From positions 1-6,117 of the forward strand of contig PXAP01000196.1 of assembly GCA_003567115.1 (NCBI GenBank): 6,117 nt of DNA, in the 5' to 3' direction. This document shows, piece by piece, positions 6,052 to 6,117 of this stretch; within the stretch, counting starts at the first letter, position 1, and every line of letters starts with the position of its first letter. Source of the DNA: Bacteroidota bacterium. GTDB taxonomy: Bacteria; Bacteroidota; Bacteroidia; Bacteroidales; PUMT01. The notes below the pieces were generated by a model. It was not told the DNA's origin, searched no databases, and saw only the letters and a program-made list of their open reading frames with translations. The translations under genes and the position numbers were made by a program.

Positions 6052-6117
6052 CCAGGGCAGATATTTTTTCCAGGGAAGAGAACTTTGCAAGGGAAGATAC
6101 TTTTGCCAGGGAAGATA
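6052..6117. repeat. 18-bp tandem-repeat array downstream of the adaptor gene (cut by window end)
   Basis: Units start at 6052, 6070, 6088 and 6106, an exact 18-bp period with no indels: CCAGGGCAGATATTTTTT, CCAGGGAAGAGAACTTTG, CAAGGGAAGATACTTTTG, then 12 bases of a fourth. The array begins 13 bp after the adaptor stop codon and runs off the window. It resembles units upstream of the channel gene (2874-2900 and 3108-3125), so both belong to one repeat family. Confidence 0.9.

Overview
This looks like a chromosomal segment of a member of the Bacteroidota, probably an environmental Bacteroidales-like lineage. The evidence is an LspA of about 200 residues with the enlarged periplasmic loop seen in that phylum, A/T-rich translation leaders without clear Shine-Dalgarno sites, a perfect Bacteroidota-type -7 box (TAnnTTTG) at 2738-2745, and a TolC-like protein followed by a periplasmic adaptor. 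The genus cannot be fixed from the window.

Layout. Bases 1-248 are a leader or intergenic stretch. Next are lspA (249-854, +) and a convergent six-helix membrane protein of unknown function (868-1527, -). Bases 1528-2068 are gene-free: an A/T-rich half, then a 27-bp tandem-repeat array (about 1822-2064). A YgjP/DUF45-type zinc metallopeptidase follows on the minus strand (2069-2647). The divergent gap 2648-3233 is gene-free and almost filled by a second set of repeats: 20-21-bp half-units arranged as 41-bp units, then 18-bp units. Next come a TolC-family outer-membrane channel (3234-4595, +) and an RND/MacA-type periplasmic adaptor (4677-6038, +), very likely one operon. The window ends inside another 18-bp array (6052-6117).

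How the genes work together. LspA removes signal peptides from prolipoproteins. The TolC-like protein and the adaptor would form the outer-membrane and periplasmic parts of a tripartite pump or exporter. The inner-membrane partner, probably a MacB-type ABC permease with its ATPase or an RND pump, is not in the window and is expected downstream.

The most unusual content is the intergenic DNA. Every long intergenic stretch downstream of 1821 carries degenerate tandem repeats of 18 or 27 bp (multiples of nine), or 20-21 bp. Members of the 18-bp family lie both upstream of the channel gene and downstream of the adaptor gene. Several arrays stay open in one reading phase and would read as 6- or 9-residue peptide repeats, although no convincing gene is present. 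The upstream array also lies where it would be the roughly 480-nt leader of the channel mRNA.
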